Made by a program: the position numbers and the translations under genes. From Hyposmocoma kahamanoa (taxonomy: Eukaryota; Arthropoda; Insecta; Lepidoptera; Cosmopterigidae): a stretch of 64,000 nucleotides of DNA. Below, one piece after another: positions 1 through 10,622 of the stretch (positions are counted from its first letter, which is position 1; every line of letters starts with the position of its first letter). The stretch covers positions 6,678,065 to 6,742,064 of the forward strand of contig NW_020653852.1 in NCBI RefSeq assembly GCF_003589595.1, given 5' to 3'. The notes beneath the pieces are model-generated. The model did no database searches, was not told where the DNA came from, and saw only the letters and a list, made by a program, of their open reading frames with translations.

Positions 1-744
1 TGTTTATTTTTTATTATACTAAACGACGCAACGAACCGTGGCGGTGGCGGGCCCTAACTAGTGAAAATATTTTTAGAAAATAAATTCCATTATTGGAGAA
101 AGATATCCTGAACAATACAAAGGTAGCGACAGCAGGCTAACACAAAAACTACTGTAATCGTGAAAATAGAGAGGGCAACAAATTTATTTTGCACTAAACT
201 TAAGTATGTCTTAAACCAATGCTTGCAATGCAAAAAACACTTACGTCTTATCGTGATTTCTTATAGTGATTTCGTTCCAAAAATCATAAAATTTTTACAA
301 ATGCGACTTACTTTACTCTTATTACAGAGGCCTCTCGTTCACAATGAAAACGGCTTAATTTTGATTAAACCAAATACAAAAACAAGAACATAGGTTAGAC
401 TGTATTTAATAATCTAAAGTTTACAAGATAATATATAAATCTAAGACTATTTATACAGTTATTTGTTTGTTTTATATTATTTCTTAGAATTGAACGTCAG
501 CAAAACAATTATTATTGTAAGTATACTCATAACACATTAGAACATAATAATACGTGTTACGTGTTCCAGTCCGGAACAGGTCAATAAATATAGAGTACTT
601 ATTAAGTAGGGGACAATGATTGACAAAGCAATGAAATACCCTATCGTAATTTCTGACAGTCGTACACTGACTGCTTATAATTAATTATAGTGGAGTGAAA
701 GATACTGATAGCTTCACACAATATAGTATAGCACTGTCTTTCTG
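1..744. other. No recognised feature
   Basis: AT-rich sequence with scattered short open frames. I see no domain, repeat family or RNA gene in it. The 77-codon frame at 160-393 has low-complexity composition and no recognisable motif. Confidence 0.6.
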
Positions 745-968
745 TTTTTTTATGTTACCAAGTGACAGGATGAACAAGTTGTACGCCTGGTGGTAAGAGA
801 CACGCCGTGTTGCATTGATACTCAGAGCTTTAATCACAATTGTTTTGATTTCACGAGCACTCTTCCAAACCGGAATGCAGTAATGCTCACATTACTGCTT
901 GGCTGCAAAAATAGATAAGGCGGCAGTACTTCCCTGGACGAACTCCTTTACACGGAGCTCTACTGCTA
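745..968 (-). repeat. K family copy 1 (SINE-like), internally deleted
   Basis: Reverse-strand copy of the most abundant repeat in the window. Its 3' end is the T-run at 745 followed by a run close to ACCAAGTGACAGGATGAAC, and its 5' end reads GGAGCTCTACTGCTA at the right edge. The central part between the 'cagagcttt' and 'gatttcac' blocks is missing, unlike copies at 9232 and 15578. I infer a non-LTR origin from the A-run (T-run on this strand) at one end only. Confidence 0.8.
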
Positions 969-1187
969 ATAATACTCTTTTTAAAATGTCGTGTGACAAA
1001 ATCTTAGAATATTTATTTGTTGAGCATTGGCTACAGAGCCATCAGCTTAAACAAGTAACAAATAATTAAGAAACTCAAAACGTAACGTAAACGTAAACTA
1101 AAAAATAATTTGAGAAAAAACTGTAACCATAAAAGTCAGCCATTATTTTTTTCTGAAATTCATTGATTTTGATAGTACGAAGTCTTA

Positions 1188-1362
1188 GAGTCGTGTTCCA
1201 GAACGGTACTCAATGCTCAAGTCAGAATTTGAGCAGACTTGAGTATGATTTCAAGCACTGGAAATACGACCCTAATGGCAAGGAGTTGAGTATGATCTTC
1301 AGTGCTCACTGCAATACTCAAGTCCTGACTTGATTATTGAGTAGAGTTCCAGAATACGACCC
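1188..1362. mobile_element. F family foldback MITE, copy 1 of a tandem pair
   Basis: A 175-base element whose ends are inverted repeats related to GGGTCGTATTCCAGAAC (left end changed to GAGTCGTGTTCC). Blocks such as CTCAATGCTCAAGTCAG recur inverted near the other end as TTATTGAGTAGAG-type sequence. TTA flanks both sides (1185-1187 and 1363-1365). A 3-base TTA duplication with G-starting ends is what PIF/Harbinger-type elements leave, so that superfamily is my inference. It has no coding capacity. Confidence 0.75.
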
Positions 1363-1365
1363 TTA

Positions 1366-1540
1366 GGGTCGTATTCCAGAACGGTACTCAATGCTCAAGT
1401 CAGGATTTGAGCAGACTTGAATATGATTTCAAGCACTGGAAATACGACTCTAATGGCAAGGACTTGAATATGATTTCTAGTGCTTTGAATCATACTCAAG
1501 TCCTGACTTGAGCATTGAGTAGAGTTCTAGAATACGACCC
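1366..1540. mobile_element. F family foldback MITE, copy 2 of a tandem pair
   Basis: Also 175 bases, in the same orientation as the copy to its left and sharing one TTA between them; another TTA follows at 1541-1543. Left end GGGTCGTATTCCAGAAC and right end TAGAATACGACCC are near-perfect inverted repeats. The arrangement TTA-element-TTA-element-TTA fits insertion of one copy into the target duplication of the other. Confidence 0.8.
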
Positions 1541-1653
1541 TTAGAAACTTAAACGTCAGTTTTGACATTTTGAAGGAAATTTTGAAAAAAAATGGCGGGT
1601 TTTTGTACTTATAGTTTTATACGAATTACGTTTTAGTTTAAGTAATTACATTT

Positions 1654-1956
1654 TTCTTTCATATTGAAAAGATACCAAATGAGGAAGTTATGGAAAAGGT
1701 TGGGGAGGAGAGAAGTCTTTTGAATGCAATAGAGAGGAGAAGGGGGAAAATATTTGGACATTTTGTTGCGTAATGTCGAATTTGTGAGAGTGATAATTGA
1801 GGGGAGGATAGAAGGGACAAGAAAGAGAGGAAGACCAAGAATAGCGTATAGTGAGCAAATAAGAAATAAGATCAAAGTGAACAGGTATAGAGAACAAACT
1901 GGCTATGAACCGTAACGACTGCAGGAGAGAGTCTGGCTCTTAAATAAGACGATGAT
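1654..1956 (+). pseudogene. LINE reverse transcriptase C-terminal fragment with target duplication
   Basis: The plus strand encodes, with one frameshift near 1770, a pattern typical of the end of non-LTR retrotransposon reverse transcriptases: a NEEVM-like start, then ERRRGKIFGH, then IIEGRIEGTRKRGRPR. It stops near GACGATGAT, an RTE-like tail. The 9-base direct repeat ATTACATTT flanks it at 1645-1653 and 1957-1965, which I read as the target-site duplication of a 5'-truncated insertion. It is dead (frameshift and stop codons). The exact clade is uncertain. Confidence 0.7.
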
Positions 1957-2356
1957 ATTACATTTCGAGGTTCTTCATTATTTATTACCTTTTTAAGCTG
2001 ACGACTGTATAGCCAATGCTCAATAAGTAAATAATAAACATTTAAAAAATTTAGTTTTAAACTTGTATTAAACTAATTTTGTACTAAACTAGTTTTAATC
2101 TTGTAGCCAAAGTTGTATAAAAAAATAAAGATTTTTTAAGGAATTTTATACCATATTCATCAAACTAACGGATAACACACGTTTTTTGCTCGATATATTT
2201 TGAACTTGTCCGTGGTCCTTAATCATGAGATTTACGAACAAGAACAACAGTGTTCGTTATTTGGAATCGTAAACCACTCATAAACTTATGAATAACAATA
2301 AAACAGGTACAAGAAAATTTGTTATTTGCGATGATAAACTTTATGACCTGTAATTT

Positions 2357-2489
2357 AGTAGCAATAGAGCTACCAGTGAAAGAGTTCGTCTAGGGAAGTA
2401 CTATCTGGTTACCTGTGTCTGTAAGCAGTAATGTGAGCATTACTGCGTTCCGGTGCTGGTGAAATTACGGGCAAGTGTCGGGCGCAGCG
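2357..2489 (+). repeat. K family copy 2 (5' half only)
   Basis: Begins AGTAGCAATAGAGCTACC, continues through AAAGAGTTCGTCTAGGGAAG and GCAGTAATGTGAGCATTACTG, and stops after GGCGCAGCG. The 3' half with the A-run is missing. A short deletion joins GCGTTCCG directly to GTGCTGGTGAAATTAC. Confidence 0.75.
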
Positions 2490-3603
2490 CAGGACATAGT
2501 ACATTTTGTTCGTTCTTCTTCGCTGTGGATGTCAGAGCGGCCGTTGTTCGATTCTATATTTCCGAAACCAAATAATATATATAAATTCTCAAAACAGGTT
2601 TACATAGGACTTAGTTTGAATAACGATATTATTCTCGTAACGTACTTATTCTTCTGACTCTTCTTCGGATGAGTAAATATGTAGTCACTACAATTTTATA
2701 TAGTGACGAATTTATCTTCAATACTATATTATCTTAAGTGTTTTTGTGAGTTTTTGAAGTGGACGTTGTCGAATGTCACGCCCACTTATTAAATCAATTG
2801 TACTCGTAAATAATAACACGAATACGTTGTGATTGATGGTACTTAAGCTAATACAATGTCATTACTCATACGTCCAACTTATCTAAGTTTCTATTATTTG
2901 AGATATGTATATGCGGTTTATTGTACGTCCCTACTGTTGGGCCCGGTTCTCCTCTATAGGGTGCAAGCATAGTATAATAAGACAAGTATGGTAACTTCAT
3001 ACAAATGTAGCAGCGCGTCTTGTATGTGTGCACGCCTGACACGCGCCGTCTGTCCATAGACGCACGCATTTGCATAATCGCCCGGTGCACTCGCGTTGCA
3101 TAGTGCGTGTCGTCACACGCGATAGAATTGAAGCAGTTGCTCGGTGTTTAAAAATATAGTGCCTCAAATTCAGAATAGTTACCTAAGTATTTATTTTCTA
3201 TTTCGTAATCATATTCCATAGTCAAGACACCAATCCGTGATCCTGGTATAAAAATTACAATGTGTAAGAGAACCTATTGCATTTGTATAAAGGTTATTTC
3301 AACATGATATAATGCGAATGCGCGAGAATTCCGCGGAGGATTTTGTGCTCGCATCTAGTTTGTACGTTACACAATTGACCATAGAGTTCATTATGCTATG
3401 TACAATGTAGTTACAAAAATTCGCTTCCATTCCGTTCCGCCGCAATATAAATTGAGCCTAAAAACTCAATGGCGAGCGCATACGAACGTATAATACATAC
3501 GCACACGCGCACACAACATGCTTAACATTGAAATAACTACCCTTTTTCATTACTCTCGTCTTACTCACAATACTCTTATGTAAACTTACACAACCAATAG
3601 AGT
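2490..3603. other. Mostly unassigned; one SINE/LINE tail inside
   Basis: Apart from the tail fragment at 2905-2960, I see nothing recognisable. There is a CA-rich short run near 3498-3517. The reverse-strand frame of 74 codons at 2866-3090 overlaps the tail fragment and is not a gene. Confidence 0.5.
2905..2960 (-). repeat. SINE/LINE 3'-tail fragment
   Basis: On the reverse strand this reads GGGCCCAACAGTAGGGACGTA and continues into an AT-rich end. It matches the tail of the SINE at 4790-4935, which has GTGCCCAACAGCGGGACGTA. It is a truncated tail without a tRNA head. Confidence 0.5.
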
Positions 3604-3727
3604 TAGCATAATATGGCGCGACTTGCGCGAGAGCGATATAAAGCGCGACATACTTCTCGTTTTCTATTTGCGCATAGATGTCTCGCGCTTTATGTCACTC
3701 TAATGCAAGTCGCGCCCTGTCGTGCTA
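3604..3727. mobile_element. G family hairpin MITE, copy 1
   Basis: A GC-rich palindromic element of 124 bases: the left arm GGCGCGACTTGC...AAAGCGCGACAT is repeated inverted on the right as ATGTCTCGCGCTTTAT...GCAAGTCGCGCC. The outer end reads TAGCA on the left and TGCTA on the right. A second copy at 28396-28501 shares the central TTGCGCATAGA and the right end CTGTCGTGCTA. It has no coding capacity, and its superfamily is unknown. Confidence 0.7.
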
Positions 3728-3837
3728 CAAGAGTTCTGAGATACTGGGCACTCCTAATTCAGGTTCCTGTCTCACTATATGAATTAGTTTCATTCTACAG
3801 GGCGTTTGCAAGATTTAAATTCAACTACATACCGCTT

Positions 3838-3895
3838 GTTATAAGAACAGTCCAAAGTGTCAAGCTTAATGTGCTCTTGTGTGTTCCTATTTATT
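3838..3895 (+). repeat. Z family short dispersed repeat, copy 1
   Basis: Contains GTCCAAAGTGTCAAGCTTAA followed by TGTGCTCTTG. The same core recurs at 30526-30578, 41888-41935 and, inverted, at 49203-49258. Its class is unknown; it may be one end of a longer element. Confidence 0.55.
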
Positions 3896-4789
3896 GTGGA
3901 AGAAATGAATAAAAAATGTTGTTGTTATTATCGTATTATTGCTGCCCTTCTTATTATACTTGACGTAATCGATATTTTTAGCGAAATCGAGTTATTAATA
4001 TATTTGGTAAAGAAACGAAATCTACAACCCCGTCCAGTCAGTTTTTTTAATGTCTTATTTTTCAGTTTATTGTAGTATTATTGTTAAACAAAATCAGAGT
4101 AATTGACATTTTACAAAGAACACAACTTTAGGTGGTAATATCTCTCAAGTTACCAAAATGCAAATACGTTAGTTAATGACAAGGAGATTATATTCCCCAT
4201 TAGCATAAAAAATAATAACGTTCTTTTATTTTACTTAAAAAAGTCGAGTCCCGTCATAGAAGACTTGCTACGGCTAGTATATCTCTCTGTTCCTACGAAC
4301 ATTTTCGAAAGAAGTTTCTCGAATAATTTTCCATTACGTTAATTGCGCTTATCTTCTTTGTGGTAGACTGCTTTAGTTAAACTTCACGTAAATGTAGTCT
4401 ACGATTTAATAACATGTAGAGACTTGCGATGGTGATTTACACAGCTATGATTTTTGAGCTTTAATACCTATGACTTAAGGGTTAAATCTGCAATTTAGGG
4501 TTTGTAGGGAAAACAATAATGCTATCGGACCCTCTGCGTGATCGGATAATATAAAATCGAGTATTTTTTGTATTAGGCGATGTCAAGAAAAATTTACATT
4601 CAGCACCACTTGCGTATGTTCGTACTCTGTTATAAAAAAAAAATTGAGAGATAGAAAGGTTCTCTAAACGAATTTGTCAAAAGCACGTATATATAATAAA
4701 AATGAGCTTGAAAAATTTAATATTCCAGAGAAAGGTGAATTCAAACTTTCCGGATGGTAATTTTAAACAAACAATTTCGAAAATGATAG
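3896..4789. other. No recognised feature
   Basis: AT-rich sequence. I see no repeat shared with other parts of the window and no supported coding frame. Confidence 0.55.
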
Positions 4790-4935
4790 ATGAGCCGTGA
4801 TAGCCTAATGGTTTGACCTACTGCCTGCTACTGCCTCCCAAGCAGTGGGTTCGAACCCTCAATCGCACTTTTGAGTTTTAACCTTTAGACCCGTGCCCAA
4901 CAGCGGGACGTATAAATGGGTTAATTATGATGATT
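4790..4935 (+). repeat. M family (Metulj-like) tRNA SINE, short copy
   Basis: The tRNA-like head has an A box TAGCCTAATGG and a B box GGTTCGAACCC. It is followed by TTTTGAGTTTTAACC and then directly by a tail ending GTGCCCAACAGCGGGACGTA and an ATGATGAT-like 3' end. The longer relative at 19828-20076 has the same head and a larger body, so this copy lacks the middle. The tail resembles the LINE 3' end at 41398-41445, which suggests mobilisation by an RTE-like reverse transcriptase. Confidence 0.8.
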
Positions 4936-5227
4936 TTCGAAAATCCTGTAGGTACTTGTGTTCGTAAACTGTTTCTAGATGCCTTGGAATTTTTTACAAC
5001 AAACAATAATTCGACTACTTGAATGCAATGGTTGCCTAGAACGTTTTATAGTGTTCTTGAAACTATTCAATATGATATCTCTAATTGTGCAGATAATTGT
5101 ATTGTCTTTTACAATGATCTTGCCTTATGAGAATGCCAGGTATTTAATTTATTGTCTGTTATTAACTTTATTGAAGATCACGATAGTTTACTATTATTAT
5201 AATTCAATTGTTTTTTGTGAAATCAAT

Positions 5228-5391
5228 CCACTAGTTTGTTATAATTATTGATACAAAGATCGAACACTAAGAAAAATTCCTTCGATCCGGCTGCATTCGA
5301 ACCAGCGCCTTCAGCATACCGTGATTGACGCTCTCTCTACTGAGCTACGGAACGAACCAGCAGACCTTATGAATTCTTCTATGTGTTTGTT
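5228..5391 (-). repeat. P family tRNA-Phe-like SINE, copy 1
   Basis: The reverse-strand head reads GTAGCTCAGTAGAGAGAGCG (A box and D arm) and GGTTCGAATGCAG (B box). The body then runs through GAATTTTTCTTAGTGTTCGA to TATAACAAACTAGTGG. It is a pseudo-tRNA: the anticodon region is degenerate and the body continues past the acceptor, so it is a SINE and not a tRNA gene. Confidence 0.8.
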
Positions 5392-7029
5392 GTAGGTCTT
5401 TGTTTTTGGTTTTTAACGACTTTTTTGCTATAGTGCCATCTGTGAGAAATCTACGAAGTTAAAGTCAAACAATAATTTATTTCAGTAAAATTTGTACATT
5501 TAAAAAAGTCATTTTTGAAGCTACTGCTCGTTCACTACGCTGACCTCTCTGAGAAGAACGAGTAAGAAACTCTAGGGATCGCTCTTTTCAAATCAACTGA
5601 AATGCCATGGAATACACTTTGAATTACAATTGTGTGGAATCTAGACACATGTTGTCTGGTATCTTTATCTTAATAATTGAGTATGTAAGCAAAGACCACA
5701 CTAGTAAAAGGAACTGAATACTATATACTACATATTATTCAAGTCACTCTGACTTATAGTTAAATTATTACCTTGTCATTCTATAATGAAACTGAATTCT
5801 ACTTACATTTACTAATTTCAATGAATAAAGGTGTTGAAAATTGCCCTCTTACTGTGAAATGTCAACAATTCTGTAGCAACAGTTGTAGCGTGTTTCTATT
5901 TCACTAACAACATTTTTATCTGTTACAGGTAAGCGTCCAGCCTGTCGGTTTTGCTCCTTTTGTCGGGTGTGTACACTTTATTACCGGTTTTTCCGGTTTT
6001 ATTCTTCTATATAGGGCTGCCCCTATAACCGGAATAAATGTTTAGCATTATTACATCTAGAATTACTCACTATCTTTATTTACATTAGAGTTAACGTAAA
6101 CAGCAATTACATAATATGAGAAGCTTATTTATAAGCATTGAAAATTGATATTGCTTCTTGCATACTATCATTCATATCGAGTTTGTGACAAAAATGCAAA
6201 GATGTTATCCATCAGTATTAGGTAATATCGAATGTGACAACCGGATGAGCGAAAATGACAAATGTATGCATTCTAATTCTATTTCTCAATAATATCTGTG
6301 GTACATTTGAGATAAAAATACTTTGTCGCAACCTTGTTTAAAGTACAAATAAATGGTTCTGTTTTGTTGCCAACAGAAGCCAGGAGCTCTGCAGTAAATG
6401 GTTGTGAATTCACTAAACTCTGTTATTAAACCACACCTCACAGGTTCTCTGCGACCCTGTTCGTAAAATCACTGGTACAATCTGCTTATATGCTGGGACT
6501 ATTAATAGCCGTCTACTATTTATACTGCTTTTGTTTTTTGTCCTCCTAGTAACTATATTTATTATAGCTTAAAGAAAAATGTAATAAAAACACACATTTA
6601 TTTTGGGTGTGTGTGACTGCGTGGGAGAGAGAGAGATTACAAACGAATTGTTTGATATTCCAAATTAAAACTCTGTGAACGACGTATGGTTTGATTTTCA
6701 ATAGAGAAATTTGATAATTTGTAAATCCTTGCTCATGAGTTGTAAATATTGTATACTTTTGTGGAAATCTACTTCGGCGTCTAACCATAACGTTACGTCT
6801 AACCCAAATAATAAATATTGTATCTTGTTAGTACAGTGGCATGTACACAAAAAATATTTGTTTATTACTTTTTTAAATCTCTCACTAATAAAATTCCCAC
6901 TTAACCTACAGTGCGCAGTGGTAGAACGCTGTTTGTTAAATAAACCTACACGTCCAATTAAGTCAAAGTTCTGTGTATAAATTAAAAATAAGGTAATTCA
7001 ATTATTAATTATAACCTTTTTACAAAAAA
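5392..7029. other. No recognised feature
   Basis: A long AT-rich stretch. A short purine-rich GAGAGAGAGA run lies near 6626-6636, and a CCGG-rich patch near 5978-6033. I see no coding frame with recognisable motifs. Confidence 0.5.
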
Positions 7030-7296
7030 GAAACCGACTTCAAAATTTTATGGAATTACATCTGTTTACCAAGTTTTATTGACATCGGTTAACGGAAAGA
7101 GGGTGAAATCTAGTAAACCGGATTCATCTCCTAATTTGCCATCATTAGAGTTGGTATATTTTCTTCAAATTTGAATGGATCCACTACCGAGGTACCCCTT
7201 TCCAACAAAAAAAGAATCACGAAATCGGTTCACAGATGTCGGAGTAATAACAAATACAGTCGAATTGAGACCCTTCTCCTTTTTTTTAAGTCGGAT
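7030..7296. mobile_element. X family element with CCGACTT inverted ends, copy 1
   Basis: Begins AAACCGACTTCAAAATTTTA and ends CTTTTTTTTAAGTCGG, so the outermost bases are inverted repeats. Inside it shares long blocks with 14003-14253, for example GGATTCATCTCCTAATTTG and TCTTCAAATTTGAATGGATC. Elements with these ends are very common in Lepidoptera. Its transposition class is not clear from sequence alone. Confidence 0.65.
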
Positions 7297-7762
7297 AATA
7301 AAGCAGCGATATATGATTCAATTATTGCCGAATGATACATATTTTACTGCCATATTTATTTTTTACTTGTGCTATCGCAAAGTAAATTTACACACCTCAA
7401 CGGGTCGTGGTTGTAAATTTGTCATAAAATACGAGTTGTAAAGTGTTTTTTAGCACTTAAATGTGCTGATGGTAAGAATCGTAACGTACGTTAACGGAGT
7501 TGTTAAAACGCCAATAAAATAATATTGTTTGTTTCCTATTATGTAGAATTCTAAATTTGTTTGCTAGTTATACATTAGTTGTAACGGCTTTCAGTTTATT
7601 TGTTATTAGAGAATAATTGACTATGTGTAAACACACAGACCACCTTGAAGCAACTATAAATTTCAATTGGAGGAGTAATTACGCCACATCTGGTTTTACC
7701 ACGCCTCGACTGTACCACATATGGAGTGCTGCAGTGTGTGTATAATAATTATTTTTTGACAA

Positions 7763-7985
7763 CCGCTGTGACCCAGCGATTATCACTGTGGGCGCTAAAC
7801 GAGAAGGTCCGGGTTCGATTGCCGGCGGCAACAATTTAAGAAATAAAAATTTATACCGGATCTAGGTACTCTGAATAGTAAGTACCCCGGACTCAAGTTC
7901 GTTGTTTTGACACTCTAGTTCTAGTACAGGAAATTGGCCCACTTTGAGACCAGTTAAAAGTGCGTAACCACACTTAATTCTGACA
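7763..7985 (+). repeat. S family tRNA-headed SINE, copy 1
   Basis: The tRNA-like head carries a good B box, GGTTCGATTGCC, ahead of CGGCGGCAACAATTT. The body follows the same layout as the copy at 52499-52715: an AATTT...AAAT block, a TCTAGGTA block, then a GTTTTGACACTCTAGTTCTA-type block and TTTGAGACCAG. The 3' boundary is approximate. Confidence 0.6.
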
Positions 7986-8188
7986 CGTTAGTTATTCTTT
8001 CGGGTATCTTTTAGACTCTTGCCTCTCTCCCATGGCGTAACAAATAAATTGTTATTACCCTTAAAGTGCATTGTTTCAATTTGTCAGTCTTGAATCTCGT
8101 GGAATTAAAATTATTATATATTATAAAATTATAATATATAATATATTAATTACTATTATAGTAATATATAATATAAAATTATTATTAT

Positions 8189-8249
8189 AGTAATTAAAAT
8201 TATTATTGTTCTTTATAATAAATAAAGAACAATAATAATTTTAATTACT
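8189..8249. repeat. Perfect AT-rich hairpin, 28-base arms
   Basis: The arm at 8189-8216 (starting AGTAATTAAAATTATTATTG) is the exact reverse complement of 8222-8249, with a 5-base AATAA loop. It lies in a very AT-rich stretch (8105-8250) and immediately before a Y family arm. It could be a cruciform-prone site or the collapsed centre of a MITE. Confidence 0.85.
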
Positions 8250-8250
8250 G

Positions 8251-8400
8251 AGCTTTGGTTACAGAGTCATTATCTTAAAAAGGGTAAAAAATAATTAAGA
8301 AACTCAAATAATAGTAGTAATTAGTTAATTCGTCTATAAACTGTAATTACACAACCCGCCATTTTTTCTTCGAGGTGTAACCAAAACGACCAGCATGCTT
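8251..8400 (+). repeat. Y family arm, solo copy
   Basis: Aligns with the left arm at 1017-1150: GAGCTTTGGTTACAGAGTC, then AATAATTAAGAAACTCAAA, then ACAACCCGCCATTTTTTC. It is useful as the uninterrupted reference that shows how the right arm near 1545-2030 was split. The 3' end is approximate. Confidence 0.55.
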
Positions 8401-9035
8401 AAAATCTGTTTTTGAGAAACACATTTTTTCCTTGTTGGCAATTTTTTTGTTACTGAAAACTGTGGTGATTTTCCATGCAACCTCACGTTCATTAGAACGT
8501 GAAAGAAAATCGATTTGTTAATTCCAATTCGTGCATTACACAACTTAATAAACCATCGCATTACCTTACTTATTTGTATGTGTATTACAGCATTGTTTAC
8601 ATAAAATATGGTCATTGTCTCTACGGGTTTGTATTATTACTACAAATTATGACTGTACATGCTTTGTTTGTTGCACAGCGTGTTCGTTAAGATTTCTCAC
8701 GTGATTTCAAAGTGTCATTACCAGGTTCTCATGAGAAGCCGACGTTTACTCTTGAATGCAGTGAAAATTGCTTTTCTCGTCTTTTCTTTTTGTAAAACTT
8801 GTTATTTATCTAGTTGAGGTAATTAAGCTAGAAATTAATGGAAAATCACTGTAAGCTACAATCATTGATGTTCTATTTTCACGTTTAGAAAACTTCATCT
8901 AGTTTCGCAAGTTCCACGATAATCGCACATATAAATTTTGCGCTTGGTCTCTGGAAACTAATACTTGTGATATTAAGTTTATTAATTTACACCATATTCT
9001 ACTACCATGATATTCAATTATTTATTTTGAAATTA
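8401..9035. other. No recognised feature
   Basis: Unassigned AT-rich sequence. The last 45 bases or so (from about 8990) resemble sequence preceding other P family copies and may belong to the SINE to the right. Confidence 0.5.
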
Positions 9036-9200
9036 CTCCACAAGTTTGTTATAATTATTATTACAAAGATCCAACATTAAGAAAAATTCCTTAGATTCGG
9101 CTGGATTCGAACCAGCGCCTTCAGCATACCGTGCCTGACACTCCCCAAACTGAGCTACAGAACGAACTGGCAGACCTTACGAATTTTTTTATGTGCTTGT
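9036..9200 (-). repeat. P family tRNA-Phe-like SINE, copy 2
   Basis: The reverse-strand head contains TAGCTCAGTTTGGGGAGTG and the B box GGTTCGAATCCAGCC. The body runs through AATTTTTCTTAATGTTGGAT to AACTTGTGGAG. It is adjacent to K copy 3, whose T-run begins 31 bases further right. Confidence 0.8.
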
Positions 9201-9231
9201 TCCAGATGTTTGGTTTTTACCGACTAGTTAG

Positions 9232-9540
9232 TTTTTTTTTATAATATCAAGTGACGGGACGAACAAGTCGTGTGTATGATGGCAAGCTACACGCCTGTCC
9301 ACAACAGTTGCTGTGCCACTCAGAGCTTTAAATCGCAAGGATCTGAGGCGCCCTGCCACTGCGCCCGTTATCCTGAGACATAAGTTGACAAGTCCCATGT
9401 GCCTGTAATTTCACCAGCACCCTTACCCTTCTAAACCGGAACGCAGTAATGCCTTACATTACGGTTTGGCGGCAGAAACAGATAAGGTGGCAGTACTTCT
9501 CTTGTACTGAACTCTTTCACAAGGAGCTCTACTGCTACTA
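9232..9540 (-). repeat. K family copy 3, near full length
   Basis: Starts at a T-run (the 3' A-tail on the reverse strand), followed by CAAGTGACGGGACGAACAAG and the blocks GCCACTCAGAGCTTTAAAT, GAGACATAAGTTGACAAGTC and CGGAACGCAGTAATGCC. It ends GGAGCTCTACTGCTACTA. This is one of the best copies for defining both ends of the family. Confidence 0.85.
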
Positions 9541-10290
9541 AAGTACTAGTATTACATAATAGGTATTTGTATCACATATTGTATTTCATCATAAGAACGC
9601 GTATAATTCCTGCAATGATTCGTAGCGATAAGAATAGGTGTCTTGGTATAATTTATTACCTCGAGGGAGGGTCAATTTCCTGCTCGGGCGGCGAGAATGG
9701 CCGTCCGGAACTCGCTTCTTATATAGCTAATATCCTCTGTTATGCTTTCCGGGTTGCTNNNNNNNNNNTAACTCTGCGCCTGTTTTGATGTAAAACGTAT
9801 TTAAAATCAAATGGGTATGATTTAAATATTTACCGTCAAATAACGAAGTAAATTTATCAACGCAAATGTTTCCATTTTGGCAATAAATATATAAAAATAT
9901 TATTTATTATGTACTTAAAGTCTTATGTCGGTTTAAAATCAGAACAACCTTATACCAACACTTGTTATGTGCTCAACAAATGAGACCGTCAAACGTAAAT
10001 GCTTAAACATTCCTGCGGCTATTACCACAAGTAGGCTAACGCGTCAATAAATCGCGATAAGAAGTAGGGTCGCAATCGTTCAAAATGACTGCAATAAATA
10101 CTAATTCACCTCGCTCTCGAGTCACTTGCGACTGTTAAGTCAACATTGAACTGAGGATGTCAGAAGTCATAGAGCGAATACGTGAATGACAAACGTAGTT
10201 CTTACAATGTAATATTGTGAACTTTTACGATAAATGTAAACACTATTAGTTACAATTTTAATTAAAAGGAACAATTAACAATAAATAGCA
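9541..10290. other. Unassigned, with an assembly gap
   Basis: Nothing recognised. The patch at about 9655-9758 is richer in G and C than its surroundings and ends at the N gap. A 73-codon frame reads through this patch but has no known motif and crosses the gap. Confidence 0.45.
9759..9768. other. Assembly gap (10 N)
   Basis: Ten unresolved bases. A fixed round number of Ns usually marks a gap of unknown size, so the distance across it should not be trusted. Confidence 0.95.
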
Positions 10291-10332
10291 AATGAAACTA
10301 TTTTTTTTCGGATCTAAATCGCGTGTATTTGT
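10291..10332 (-). repeat. RTE-like LINE 3'-tail fragment
   Basis: On the reverse strand this reads ACACGCGATTTAGATCCGAA followed by an A-run and TAGTTTCATT. This matches the 3' untranslated tail that follows the coding remnant at 33461-34057. Confidence 0.6.
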
Positions 10333-10437
10333 GCATGTATACTTTTTTTCCTATGTATAACAATCTATAAATAACAATAAAATTCGAAAAAATTGGAATT
10401 GAAGATACCAACACTTTTTCAATGCTCAAATGCTCCC

Positions 10438-10560
10438 GGCATAATTTGTGGTGATCTTTGTTGGCCGCAACATCATTCCATCGGCCAATAAGGACAGGTT
10501 TTTGGAGAAGGAAATCATCGGCTGGACCCCAGCAACAGACAGGCTGGGTTCACGAGTAAA
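10438..10560 (+). pseudogene. Possible LINE coding fragment
   Basis: The plus frame encodes DRFLEKEIIGWTPATDRLGS, which resembles the D-R-W...K...I-x-W-x-P...R-x-G-R pattern near the end of lepidopteran RTE-type reverse transcriptases. A TA-rich microsatellite follows directly, as at many LINE 3' ends. The match is short and diverged, so this call is weak. Confidence 0.3.
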
Positions 10561-10581
10561 ATATAATGTAATATATGTATG

Positions 10582-10622
<41 letters not shown>
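10561..10622. repeat. TA/TATG microsatellite
   Basis: Irregular TATG-rich repeats pass into an uninterrupted (TA)n run at about 10588-10615. Confidence 0.9.

Larger units (their letters stand above)
1017..2030. repeat. Y family inverted-repeat element, split by nested insertions
   Basis: The left arm begins with GAGCATTGGCTACAGAGCC near 1021. The reverse complement of the same outer arm lies at about 1968-2030, and the reverse complement of the inner arm (with a CCCGCCATTTTTT block) at about 1545-1650. A second single copy of the arm at 8251-8400 carries outer and inner blocks side by side, which shows that the right arm here was split. The splitting DNA is the LINE piece at 1654-1956, flanked by a 9-base direct repeat. 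Two foldback MITEs occupy the centre. The class of the host element is not known to me. Confidence 0.6.

Noticed and set aside
4480..4512. TTAGGG-like bits suggesting telomeric repeat
   Set aside because: Only isolated matches, no tandem TTAGG array.
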